64,000 nt of DNA, taken from NCBI GenBank assembly GCA_027886185.1, contig WOAB01000011.1, positions 10,496,001 through 10,560,000 on the forward strand. Reading direction: 5' to 3'. The notes beneath the pieces are model-generated. The model was not told the origin of the DNA, did not search any database, and saw only the letters and a program-made list of their open reading frames with translations. The position numbers were made by a program, and so were the translations under genes. Source of the DNA: Rheum nobile. Lineage: Eukaryota; Streptophyta; Magnoliopsida; Caryophyllales; Polygonaceae. Numbering within the stretch: position 1 is the first letter of the stretch; each line of letters opens with the position of its first letter. This document shows, one piece after another, positions 43,096-53,623 of the stretch.

Positions 43096-46000
43096 ATGAA
43101 CAATCCGAACAATAACGAGTATTGGAGCAACAATGGGGAAGATATTCCACTTTGGAACGAGGTAATTTCTATAAGTAACCCTAAAGTTGTCTTTTTATTT
43201 CTTGATTTGAAAATGTTTAAAGTTCTTAGCTTCATGGTTAGGGTTTAGAGAAGTTATTTTTTATGGCCCATTATATTTGTTGTTTAGGATTTAGGAAAGC
43301 TATTTTTGATACTTATTGTTTAATATTAAAGATCTCATTTTATTGTTTAGGGTATTAGAAACAAAGATTGAGCGTTGTTTAGGGTTTAGGGATACGAATT
43401 TGCTGTTATATTGAAGAACAGTTTCACACGTTACGTGTGAAGAATGTTCACACATAACGTGTGAAGATGTTCAACACGTTACGTGTGGGTGTGTTTCACA
43501 CGTAACGTGTGGACACTCTTCACACGTTACGTGTGTAATCACCACCCGAAACCAGGTTTCATTCTGTAATATGGCACGGTTTGACAGTAAACGTGCTTTT
43601 TTATAATCAGTGCACTAATTGATGACATGATTTCGTGTATGCAGACGAACTATCATTTATACGAGGGGTTAAACAATATCTCCCTCAATGACTGGAGCAC
43701 TCCACATAAGACATTTCTGGTTTGGGAAACGCCTGAAAAACTGCAGGATTGGAGCACGCCTCAGAAGACATTTCCGGTTTGGGAAACGCCGGAAAAACTG
43801 CAGGATTGGAACACGCCTCAACCAGTTATTGATATACCATCATTTGATGTTGGGATACCGTTTCCTCCAGAAGCATCTTCATCTCATGCTACCCCACAAC
43901 TGTGCTTTCCATCCCTACACACACAGCCTCAGTTCAGTGTACTACCGGAGGAGGATGTGTACGTCTCGGCCGATTATTCAAGGTTCTTCACATCTGATCA
44001 AATCTGGCAGTCTAGAGAAGAAGCCTTTTTGTGGGCGCGGGAGATTGCTATGAATCAGCAATTCTGCATCAAAAAGTGGAGGAATAAAGCTTCCACCCCT
44101 TCGACCCTCGGGGGGACTTGGTTACCGTGTGATAGGCATGGACAAAACGTCCCTAAAGGAGCTGACCAAGTGAGAGACATCACAAGGTCGAAGAAATGTG
44201 GGTGTCCCTTCATGTTGAGGCTGAAAGAAAGGCCGAAGGGATTGTGGAGGATCACTGTACAACATGGAACTCACAACCATGTCATAGGAGACAATTTGTA
44301 TGGTAGTGCATTAGCTGGGCGACCAACTGCTGAAGAGAAGAAGATTATAAGGGTGATGACGGTCAATCATTGCAAGCCTCAGAAGATTCATACTACAATC
44401 CAGTCGTCCCCTGGAAATTTGACCAAGATGAAGCAAGTATACAACATCATGCACGAGATAAGAAAGAAGGGCATGGAAGGAAGAACAGTTGTACAACAGT
44501 TCTTGTATGAGTGCAATGAGAAGGGGTACTTCATGGAGTATAGATTCAACAAGGAGACCAACAAGATAACGGATATCTTCTTTGCAAGCCAGGATCAGTT
44601 GCGGTTGCTGAAGGCATTTCCGTACATTGTGCTGCTGGACTCTACATATGCAACTAACTGGTTAGTAACAAACATATGAATTATACTCTTCATTTGTTCA
44701 TGTCAAGGTTAGGACGCCATTGTATTTTATATATGATTATGTGTGCAGCTACAATTTGCCCTTCCTTGAAATTGTCGGCATCACATCAGTTTGGAAAAAC
44801 TACAATATTGCCGGGGCGTTTCTGGAGAAGGAGGACGAAGACAGTTACAAATGGGCCATAGAGCAACTTGCTAAGATGTTTGCCAAGGTGCAACGAGCAC
44901 CCACATGTGCGGTCACTGATCGGGAGAAGGCGTTGATGAACGCATTAGAGAAGCAGTTTCCAGAAGCAAAATTCCTCCTATGTAGGCGGCATGTGAGAAA
45001 GAATATTGAAGACTTCGGGAAGAAGGCCATGGGCAAGTTTAGGGGCACAACGTTTTCCAACGACTGCATGAAGCTCTTTAAGGAAACGACCATACAAGGG
45101 TACGAAAGATCACTCTGGAAGCTGAAGTGTGATTGGAAGAAAGCTCCAAAATGTGTTCAGTACCTACAAAAAAACTGGCTTGACCCCTACAAGGAAAGAA
45201 TCGTCTCTGTATGGACAGATACAGTGTTCACGCTCGGTACTACCACCACTAACAGGTATGTGCATCAATGGTTTATCTAAATTTAGCTAGTTATTTGAAC
45301 TTAGTTAGACCTTTACAACAATCAAACAAATTTTCGAATTCTTGATTGTAATACAGGGTTGAAGGGGCCCATTCCAGTCTGAAAAGCTTCTTCACAAGCA
45401 ACGATGGCAACCTTTGCACTGTGTTCGATCAATATGATACACGGTTGCGCAATCATATTACTGAGATTCGGGGGGCATTGAATGAGAGCATTGGGAAGAG
45501 ATATACGCTGCTAACAGACGCATATATTTTTCGTAAGCTGCACTTCAAGGTGTCTGCGGTTGCACTAGCTCGTTTGATTGAGGAATACAGGAAAGGAGAA
45601 GCTCCAGTGTGGAGCACTATATGCAGATGCCAGATGAGGGTCAGAGATGGCTTGCCTTGCGTTCATGACATGGCGCAAAATGTTCGGAGCGAGACCCCAA
45701 TTGAACCTAGCTCGTTGCATCCGTTCTGGAGGCAACTGACCTTGTCAGAAGTGAAGACATCAGAAGAGGAAGAATTATGCACACGCAACGTGAATAGATC
45801 TTTGCTTGACGAATTTGCCCGAAGTGTCTTCCCCACATTGCTAGTGGAGATTCAACAAAGAGCAGTCTGTACACTTGGAAGTATAGCACATCCAGAGCAG
45901 ACTACTCTGGAAGAGCCAGCCAAAGTTAGGCATAAGGGTCGGCCTCAAGGAGCTCTGAACTTTGCCACCAAAAGACAACCCTCATCATGGGAGCACACTG

Positions 46001-46865
46001 ACCAACAGATGGACGGAACACCTCCGAAAAAGCAAAAAGGAAGACCACCGAAGATGGGCCTACCCTTACCGTGTGGTGCCACGTCATTGATCAAGAACCC
46101 GTGGCGATATCTTTCACAGTTCCCCAAGTGTATGAGACCACACTTTGGAGGATGGTATGAGATAGTGGGTGATGGAAACTGCGGGTACAGAGCCATTGCG
46201 CATGGTCTGGGCTTAGGGCAAGATAAGTGGGAATTTGTTCGACGTACCATGATCGCTACGTTGAGAAAAGAGTATGAACTACTCGCGCCACTTTGGGTGT
46301 CTACGATGACACTTGAGGCAATGGAGGCGAAGCTTGATTGGTTTCCTTCGCCGAACAGGCCGGCCCCACCGGAGACGTGGTTGGAGCTCCCGGATATGGG
46401 ATGTTTGGTGGCAACGGCATTCACATGTGTGTTCGTTACCGTCGGTCGTGGCGTGGGGATGACATACCTGCCTATGAGGGGGAAGACAAACGAAGCATCG
46501 ATTGGGGAGAATTTGAAGACGGTATGCATTTGCCATGTCGAGAACGAGCAACATTTTATTGCGGTACGTTTATACAATCTTGTGTTAAAACATCTGTTTA
46601 TACTATCTTGTGTTAAAACATCTGTTTATACTATCTTGTGTTAAAACATATGTATGATGCATTGATTTTCATGTAGATTGGGCTGGCCAAAACTTCGCCC
46701 TTGCCTCCTATTTACTCGGGGTGGCTGTATGATCATGACCCGTCTTCGGGTGATTACGTAGATCAATGGCTATTAGATCGTTCGTTGGAGTATGAACCAG
46801 ACAAGGACGAAAAGAAGCCAAAACGAAAGAAGAAGGTCGAAACAGTCGATTTATGTAATGAATGA
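43096..46865 (+). CDS. FAR1-type MULE transposase fused to an OTU cysteine protease domain
   Basis: Exons 43096-43161, 43645-44660, 44749-45255, 45357-46563 and 46677-46865, all GT-AG with matching phases, give 994 residues without a stop. Residues about 30-65 hold two to three WSTPxKTFxVWETPEKLQD repeats. About 130-235 is a FAR1/WRKY-GCM1 zinc finger (LPCDRHG, KKCGCPFMLRL, HGTHNH). The DDE core has Asp354 (LLDSTY), Asp418 (VTDREKA) and Glu532 (VEGAHSSL), with CRRH between. A SWIM finger (Cys619, Cys621, Cys631, His633) and two GRP AT-hook-like motifs (about 724 and 757) follow. The C-terminus is an OTU domain with GDGNCGYRAIA (Asp802, Cys805) and His929 in EQHFIA, the expected triad. It would cut and join transposon ends; the OTU part may deubiquitinate. 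Everything needed appears intact. Confidence 0.88.
43425..43535. repeat. palindrome array inside transposase intron 1, 5 units
   Basis: 15-mers start at 43425, 43449, 43473, 43497 and 43521, exactly 24 bp apart, in the 483-bp first intron. Position just after a tiny first exon suggests a regulatory place. Confidence 0.86.
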
Positions 46866-47107
46866 TATGAGTACGACATTCGTATAGTATGCTGTAATGA
46901 GTACGACATTCCTATTGTTGTCATAATCCAAACAACTTCCCCAAAACATTCAAACTGAAGTCATAACATTCAAACTTCAACAAAACATTCAAACTCAAGT
47001 CATAACATTCAAACTTCAACAAACACATTCAAACTCAAGTCATAACATTCAAATTCAATGGTTACATACAGTGCCTTGATAATGCTCAAATGACGAAGCA
47101 GCCAAGT
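46866..47107. other. convergent gene spacer
   Basis: 242 bp between the transposase and PMD stop codons. It contains ACATTCAAACTCAAGTCATA repeated about three to four times. It probably holds both 3' ends. Confidence 0.5.
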
Positions 47108-49641
47108 TCAATGGTTCGAAAGGAAGGGATACATTTGCTCCAATGATTGCCGTAACGCCTCGGCTACGTCTTCACATCGGTCATCTCCATGGTGATGATC
47201 GCGATATGGATCCATACGTGAATAGCAACTATCAAGGCACTGCACAGAAGATAAGTGGATACGATTAATAAACATACACGAAGTCAAAAATAAACAGGAT
47301 ATAATTACATGATTACTTACCTGCTGCTGAGTGTAACGATCCTCTTGAGGGATGATGAATGGATGTGTATGTTGGAGATACCACTGCATGTAATCATCGG
47401 TACACTGGTGGTGTTGACGAACTGGAGGACCCATGGCTTGCAGGCTAATGGAATGTTCATTGCGGGCATTCCATGCATGTAAGGATCTATCGTACTCCAC
47501 CGTGTAACTGCTAATCTTCACGCCCCTCCATGCCTTAATGGGAACAATCGGTGGTCTTGGACATTGTTGTACACGCCCAAACTGCCGAGCTACTCGATCC
47601 GGCATGTAAGGCTCGGTGACCCACAGACAGGATATGACTCCATGAAATCGCGATGAAGCAAACATCTCATTATTGAAGTCAATGGAGCCGTATGGCATCC
47701 ACTCAACCTAAACACAATTGAATTTCAAACAACTTATAATGCATATATATTTTAACATAATAGATAAGGACCGTATATGCACTTACACTATCAGCATGCA
47801 TCCCATCCAGCTCCTCCCTATAATTCCTGGTCCGATTGGGTTCATGTGACATGTCCCATTTTCTGGCGTATGGGATCGGCTGTTGTGGGTCCCAGTAAAC
47901 ACTCTGTGCAGGTCTAAACATGGGAAAGTACTGATATATCCATGACTACAAAATAATTACACATATGTCAATTCCCTACATAACAAACATATAATATATC
48001 TATAACAAAAATTTAGATATTTTTATTCAAGCCATTTAATACCTGGATTAGAGTGAAACATGTGGACATGACCCGTGCCTCTTTTCTTGTGCACTCGCCC
48101 AAGCTGCGGTACACGTGTGCAAGAACACCGGTACCCCATGCATAGTTCGTGACTTTTGTGAGATCAGTCACGAACGGAGTGTAATAAACGGGCAAGCGAT
48201 GCTGAGACTTGTCAGGAAAGAGGGCAGACCCCACCAAGTACAGCAAGAACCCAGCCGCCAGCTTCTTCGACGCCAACTCCTCGCAATGAGTCTTAAAATC
48301 TCCCGCGTGCAAGTTACCGGCGACGATAGCACCATCCTCCAGCTCAAAAAACTCATGCGTCTGCTCCATCAACGCCTTCTTCAAATCATTGCGGCTCAGC
48401 TGCTCGTGCCATTTCTTTGGGGGACCCATGTCTTGCCCTTGTATGTTAAGCCCAAGGATCATCCACACATCATGGAGAGTTATAGTCATCTCTCCCCATG
48501 GCATGTGGAATGAGTTGGTTTCCGGTTGCCAACGCTCGACGAAGGCACCAATCAGCGTCTCATCCACATGCTCATGCATGATGTCCGATAGATGACATAG
48601 CCCGGACACCAACGCCATGCTACCCCACGCGTCTTCCGTTGTGAGACGCCATGAGCGTAACTGCTTGCCTCGCTGCTGGAACCTCAAGGGTTGCACCGAC
48701 TGTATATGAACATAATTAAGCAATCATACAGACTTATTTAAAACAAGATTAATAATTAAAAAAATTGTGTTACGTGCAACTTACAACGCGCTGGTAAAGG
48801 AGGTACGCCACATGGTTTACAAAACTCTTTAGGAGTTCAGGTCTCTCCGGACCTCCAGGAACGCTCACCACCAGTTCAGGGTCGTATCTGACATTCTTCT
48901 TTGACCGGGGTGCTTTTCCCCGCGAAGAAGAGGCTTCCTGAGGCTCCTCGCCCGGCTCCTCGCCCGCCGTGTTTGGGGCGTCTTCTCTTGGAATCCAGGC
49001 ATTGCTGGACTGGGCCTGAGTCCCCTGGTCCTGAGTCCCCCATGTACATGCATGATCCTACATTTATTAAATAGATCAGATGCAATAATGAATTGTAAAC
49101 AAATGCATGTTATACTAAATGTACTTACCATAGGCTGATGATAGGCAGCGTTCGGGTACACCGCCGGGTTCTCCCACGGGTTGTCCTGCTCCTCATCTCC
49201 CTGATAATAATCTCTCGGGCTATGATGAGGGCTCACATGCGGCGGTAGTACCGGCAGACTAAAATTCCGCCCGTAATAGTTATTCTGATCTATTGTATCA
49301 GAATAACAATGCAGCGGACTTCCTTCATAGTCTGGGTCCCTCGGAGGCTCAGAGCCTGCTCTACCCCCAATAAACGACGGCACTGCCATTAGGCTATGCA
49401 CTCCTATCATGCCAGTATCGCCAGCAGCCCCACTACTGCTACCGACTCCAGTTTGAAACCCTAAACCAGCCCCAGTACTGCTACCTGCTCCAATCTGGTA
49501 TGCGCCGGTCTCATCATCCCGGTAGCACACATCCCTCCGTTGCCTCCTTTCCGACCTTTTGACCTCTTCGCCAGTCACATACGACTGTTGGCGTACAAGG
49601 TTGCGACGTATCCTGCGTTCAGTTCTTTCCCCAGGTTTCAT
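47108..49641 (-). CDS. plant mobile domain (PMD/MAIN-like) protein
   Basis: Exons on the minus strand: 49129-49641, 48785-49057, 48043-48699, 47787-47945, 47321-47707 and 47108-47239. All are GT-AG and in phase, giving 706 residues without a stop. Residues 1-250 are low-complexity and Arg/Gly/Pro-rich with basic stretches (RRIRRNL, RSERRQRR) that could send it to the nucleus. About 225-480 is the plant mobile domain (FVERWQPETNSFHMPWGEMT, ITLHDVWMILGLNIQG, YAWGTGVLAHVYRSLG). The following exons (SWIYQYFPMFRP, RFHGVISCLWVTEPYMPDRV) continue the aminotransferase-like PMD fold. Host relatives MAIN and MAIL1 act in silencing and genome stability; transposon copies are known but their job is not. 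The start at 49641 is the first ATG in the open frame. Confidence 0.85.
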
Positions 49642-49662
49642 CTGCGTTTACATATCAACACA

Positions 49663-50108
49663 TTTTAATCAACAAAAATCAACAAAAATCAAAAAACAGA
49701 AAATCAGCGTTACAGATATCAAAAAAAAAGGAAATTCACGCGTTACGTGTGACTTGCTCTCACACGTAACGCGTGGTGCACATTCACACGTTACGTGTGA
49801 ATGTGCTTATTCCAATTTCACCGGCAAGTCGCCGGCGACTTGCCGACGATATTCCGGTCGTCTTCTCCGGCGAGACAGTCCGAATTTTAATCAACAAAAA
49901 TCAACAAAAATCAAAAAACAGAAAATCAACGTTCCACAAATCTAAAAAAATGGAAATTCACACGTTACGTGTGACTTGCTCTCACACATAACGCGTGGTG
50001 CACATTCACACGTTACGTGTGAATGTGCACATTCCAATTTCACCGGGAAGCCGCCGGCGACTTTCCGGCGATATTCCGGTCGTCTTCTCCGGCGAGACAG
50101 TCCGAATT
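49663..50108. repeat. 222-bp tandem duplication upstream of the PMD gene
   Basis: Two direct copies (49663-49884 and 49885-50108), nearly identical. Each holds a 3-unit palindrome array and a GCCGGCGACTT segment. It lies immediately upstream of the PMD start and is probably its promoter region. Confidence 0.85.
49737..50021. repeat. palindrome arrays upstream of PMD gene, 3 + 3 units
   Basis: 15-mers start at 49737, 49761 and 49785 and, in the second duplicate, at 49959, 49983 and 50007, each group at an exact 24-bp period. Some units have CACGCGTTACG or ACATAACGCG variants. They are 100-380 bp upstream of the PMD ATG. Confidence 0.85.
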
Positions 50109-50400
50109 TTTTTTTTTATATTTTCAAATATACCCAAAATTCAACAATAAATCCACAATTTTTACTAATCTAACAATATCATCACTTCCACTTTCATTTT
50201 TCCACACAAAATGTCTACAAACCTAGATCTACCTAACCAAAACCCTAAACATCACAAAAACTTCTACAAAACCTAGATCTACCATCCAAATCATCTCCAA
50301 ATCGTAGATCTATCATCCAAACCTAGATCTACCTAACCAAATACTATGTGTGGATTTAAATTTATTAAAAACAAAATCAAATAATTATTTCTAGGAACTA
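50109..50400. other. AT-rich spacer near the right transposon end
   Basis: Contains three to four copies of AAACCTAGATCTACC-like text (50219-50336). No gene. Confidence 0.45.
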
Positions 50401-50403
50401 ACC

Positions 50404-50500
50404 TTACGCGGGAGGGGCGAGGAGGCGTTACGCGGGAGGGGCAAGGAGACGTTACGCGGGAGGGGCAAGGAGGCGCAGCGAGAGGGGCAAGGAGGCTGAG
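50404..50500. repeat. GC-rich 24-bp tandem repeat
   Basis: Four units of about 24 bp, each like TTACGCGGGAGGGGCAAGGA, starting at 50404, 50428, 50452 and 50476. The period equals that of the palindrome arrays next to it and the units include TTACGCG, so they may derive from the same sequence. Confidence 0.75.
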
Positions 50501-50554
50501 TGCTGATGCTGAATGAAGAGGAGGAGCCGAATCTGGCTTTTATAGCCAGATTCC

Positions 50555-50740
50555 CACACGTTACGTGTGATACAATGTCACACGTAACGTGTGAACCGAT
50601 CCCACACGTAACGTGTGGAGCCAATTCACGCGTTACGTGTGGGTCTTGAATGGGTCAGTATCGACGCGTAACGTGGGAAGTCTATTCTCACGTTACGCGC
50701 GGCCCTATGCGCCAAAAGGCAAAAATGCCTATGCGCCGAA
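50555..50740 (-). repeat. right terminal inverted repeat with 6-unit palindrome array
   Basis: Units start at 50555, 50579, 50603 and 50627 (24 bp apart), then 50662 and 50687 with slightly altered spacing. The outer 39 bp (50702-50740) are the inverted match of the left end: GCGCCAAAAGGC and ATGCGCCGAA. Confidence 0.87.
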
Positions 50741-50988
50741 TAGTTGAGCCCCTTTTATATACTCGGAGAGTTTAGGGTAATTATATACCGTGTGTAACAA
50801 CTTAGGCTGTGTTTGGCAAGACATTTTATTGGCGGCCTCATGGAATTGTTGTACGTCCATTGAGTTACACAGAATCACGAATCCAAATTGGTGTTTGTTT
50901 AGTATAAGTTTAATCGCTAATATTGAATTGCTGAACAGTTTTCGATCCTTATTTAGATATAACTAGTGCAAAACCCGTGCCATGTACG

Positions 50989-51596
50989 TAGAGGTGTCAA
51001 ACAGGTCGGGTTCGGGTTTAAGCGTACCGGGTCGGGTCATTTACGGGTCGGGGCGATTGCGGGTCAAAATTTGTGGGTCCATTGTGGGTCGGGTCGTTGC
51101 GGGTCAGGTACAGGTTCGGGTCGACCCAGCGGGTCGAGAGCGCCTTGTCAAAATTTTATAAAATGAATATTAAAATAATATTTTAATTAAAACAAAAAAT
51201 AATAAATCAAAAAATTATTATTATATAATATTTTAATAATAAAATATATCATAATATTTAATACGGTTTTTCTATCCTATGTCATAAGAGCATAGGTTAA
51301 TCCTTTTTTATTTTAGAAACTATTCCCTAAAAGAGAATGCTTAAAAGTTAAACCCATCTAAAAAAATTTAACTTCCTAAAATGATAACACCTAACCACAA
51401 CTTTTTAAAATAAGGTTCTTAACCTATGCATTAGGTGCATAGGTTAGAAAAACCTTATTTAATATATAAAATATAAACACATTCGTATTGACCCAACAGG
51501 TCAATGACCCAACCCAAAATTTTCGGGTCGAACGGGTCGGGTCACTTTTGACCCAATACTTTTCGGGTCGGGTCGGGTAAAAAATTGACAGCTCTA
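50989..51596. mobile_element. non-autonomous hAT element with perfect 8-bp target duplication
   Basis: 608 bp. The left end is TAGAGGTGTCAA, the right end on the minus strand TAGAGCTGTCAA, flanked by CATGTACG at 50981-50988 and 51597-51604. Subterminal regions are rich in GGGTCGGGTC, a frequent hAT feature. Copy B at about 56530 shows the corresponding empty site. No transposase. Confidence 0.93.
51264..51455. mobile_element. 192-bp MITE nested in the hAT element
   Basis: Inverted ends (CGGTTTTTCTAtcCTATG versus AGGTTTTTCTAACCTATG on the other strand) and a perfect 9-bp target duplication TATTTAATA (51255-51263, 51456-51464). A 9-bp duplication points to a Mutator-like MITE. It inserted after the hAT element did. 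Confidence 0.85.
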
Positions 51597-53623
51597 CATG
51601 TACGTAATATTTTTATTAAGATTATGTTCTGATGTAACTCTAATATAATTTATAACGTATATTTGTTCAAACTTTATTATATTACTATAATACAGTTAGA
51701 TTTTCTATATACTATAATATTGAATAATATTAGTAACAAACTCACAATATTAGTACAAAAGAAGAAAACTTGAACAATATATTTTACACATGTTATATTA
51801 AAAATATAGCAATTAAAAAAATGATATGTTAAAGTGCTATATTTAGAATATACAACATCAATATATATATAAATCTTAATATATAAAAATATATATACAA
51901 AATAAAAGTAAAATATTTAATAAAGAGTATGCGTAAGTTTTTTATGTAAAAATGATTGCTTAATAAAAATTGTGTTTCATCAGTTTAGTGTAAATAATAT
52001 AACAACTTCATATAACAATTTATTATCATAAAATATTTTTTATTAATGTAAATAATCTAAAAAATTATCAAACCCATCAATTAATTTCAATATTTGTATA
52101 AGTTTTGAGTTATTTTTGGTGAGCAATGAGCTATGTGAAGGCTAAAGTTGGCTAATTTACTCATTGCTTAAAGAATTATTGTTCAAGAAAATATAAGCAC
52201 CTTAATAACACAAACAGAGCAATTGTATAATAAATAATAAAAATTCTTTCGTATTAAGTAAATAATACTTAAATTGAAAACTTTGGTTTGATCTTTGTAA
52301 CAAAAATAATACATTAAACACTATAAAAATCTTGTTCAAATTTATTTGTTTAATATTGGATAAAAAAGTGACTAACGTATAAAGAAAGAAGAAAAAACTA
52401 CAATGTTACATGTCATTAAAACTTAGAACAATTATGTTAAATTGATAAATTATATATAATGATTATGTGATTAATCAAAACATTAGGAGGCTAAACTACT
52501 CAAAACTTGACGGTATGAGAAATAATAAATATGATTGATGATCATATGAAAATAAATATTGAATGACAATACATTTATACATTAATAATTTATAGAAAAT
52601 ATAAACTATTAACTTAAAATTTAAAGATTATATATTCTTTCAAATAAAAACTTTTAAAAAGTTTAGAAAAATAGATACAAAAGAAGAGAAATTATCGATT
52701 GTAAATTTCTTATGATCGAAAGGTTTGAAAGTATATAAGGAAAATTGAAAGGGATATTTTCAAAATACAAAATTTTAATATTTTGATTTTGGATTGCTAA
52801 CATCATAAAATCTTAAAGAATATATGAACTAATCTATTAGAATATATACTTTATTTCTGAAATAGCTTTTAAAAGACACAATTGAAGTACATTATAAGCA
52901 AATAACATTAAATTTGTTATGATCGTATTGTATAATTTTTTTACTTTTTTATTTATTTTCTAACCAACTAAAATTTTATTTTATTTCATGATTAAAATTA
53001 GATTGTTGGTATAATAAACAAAGTTACCTTTAAATTCGTAAATCAATTTAATTATCTGCTTATATTTTCTAAAAAGTCACATTAGTTCTACAATGATTTT
53101 ATAGTTGTTTCACTTCCTTATCTTCCTATCTTTAAAATTGACTTGTTTGTATATTACAATTGGTTTAAAATAATTTAATTATAGTTTTTTTTATGTTTTC
53201 GTATAGTATTTCACTTTGTTTCAATGTTAGCTCATATTTTCTCATTCATTTAAAAAATTGATATATAAGTTAACCATTTTTTTGTTCCAGATATTAGTTA
53301 AAAATTTAACAATTAACTGAGATATATGAAATTTAGTTGTGTATCATAACAAACTGATAGATTTGTTAGCAAAAGACTCCATAAAAGTAACATTAATAAG
53401 ATGTTGTTAGGATGATCTTATAGGATTTGATAAGGTTAAATAATTAAGAAATTAACTTTTCTTAATGAATTGAAATCAAACTGCAATTTTTTATGTAGGA
53501 TTTAGTTAGTTGAAACAAAACACTGTACGTAGAATTTGTTCTAAAAAATGGAAGTATCATTAATGGGCCTTATGGAAATTTTAGTTAAATTGTAAATGTT
53601 TTTTTTTTGTACATGATCAAGAA

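Larger units (their letters stand above)
41440..50740. mobile_element. MULE-type transposon carrying GRF, transposase-OTU and plant mobile domain genes
   Basis: The left end (TTCGGCGCATAGGCATTTTG, then TTTGGCGCATAGG and a CGTAACGTGAG motif) is matched in inverted orientation at the right end (50702-50740). Between them are three genes without stops or frameshifts: a minus-strand GRF zinc finger (41920-42267), a plus-strand transposase-OTU fusion (43096-46865) and a minus-strand plant mobile domain gene (47108-49641). Arrays of a 15-mer palindrome lie in both ends and between the genes. The transposase family makes this a MULE. The target duplication is not resolved and the true ends may extend some tens of bases outwards, where similarity is weak. 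Confidence 0.8.
50943..53596 (+). mobile_element. AT-rich repeat copy A with Helitron-like start
   Basis: The left part has ACTAGTGCAAAACCCGTGCC, resembling the start region of plant Helitrons. The body is AT-rich and aligns in the same order with copy B (56480-59860), for example AACTCACAATATTA and GTGTTTCATCA. No Rep/helicase gene and no clear CTRR hairpin end, so the Helitron call is tentative; the repeat relationship is clear. It is interrupted by a hAT element at 50989 and a LINE at 53597. Confidence 0.5.

Noticed and set aside
45945..46577. Minus-strand ORF of 210 codons
   Set aside because: Antisense shadow of the OTU exon; no domain and inconsistent with the spliced plus-strand gene.
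50391..50624. Minus-strand ORF with LPLPRN repeats
   Set aside because: Translation of the 24-bp GC-rich tandem repeat and palindrome units at the transposon end.
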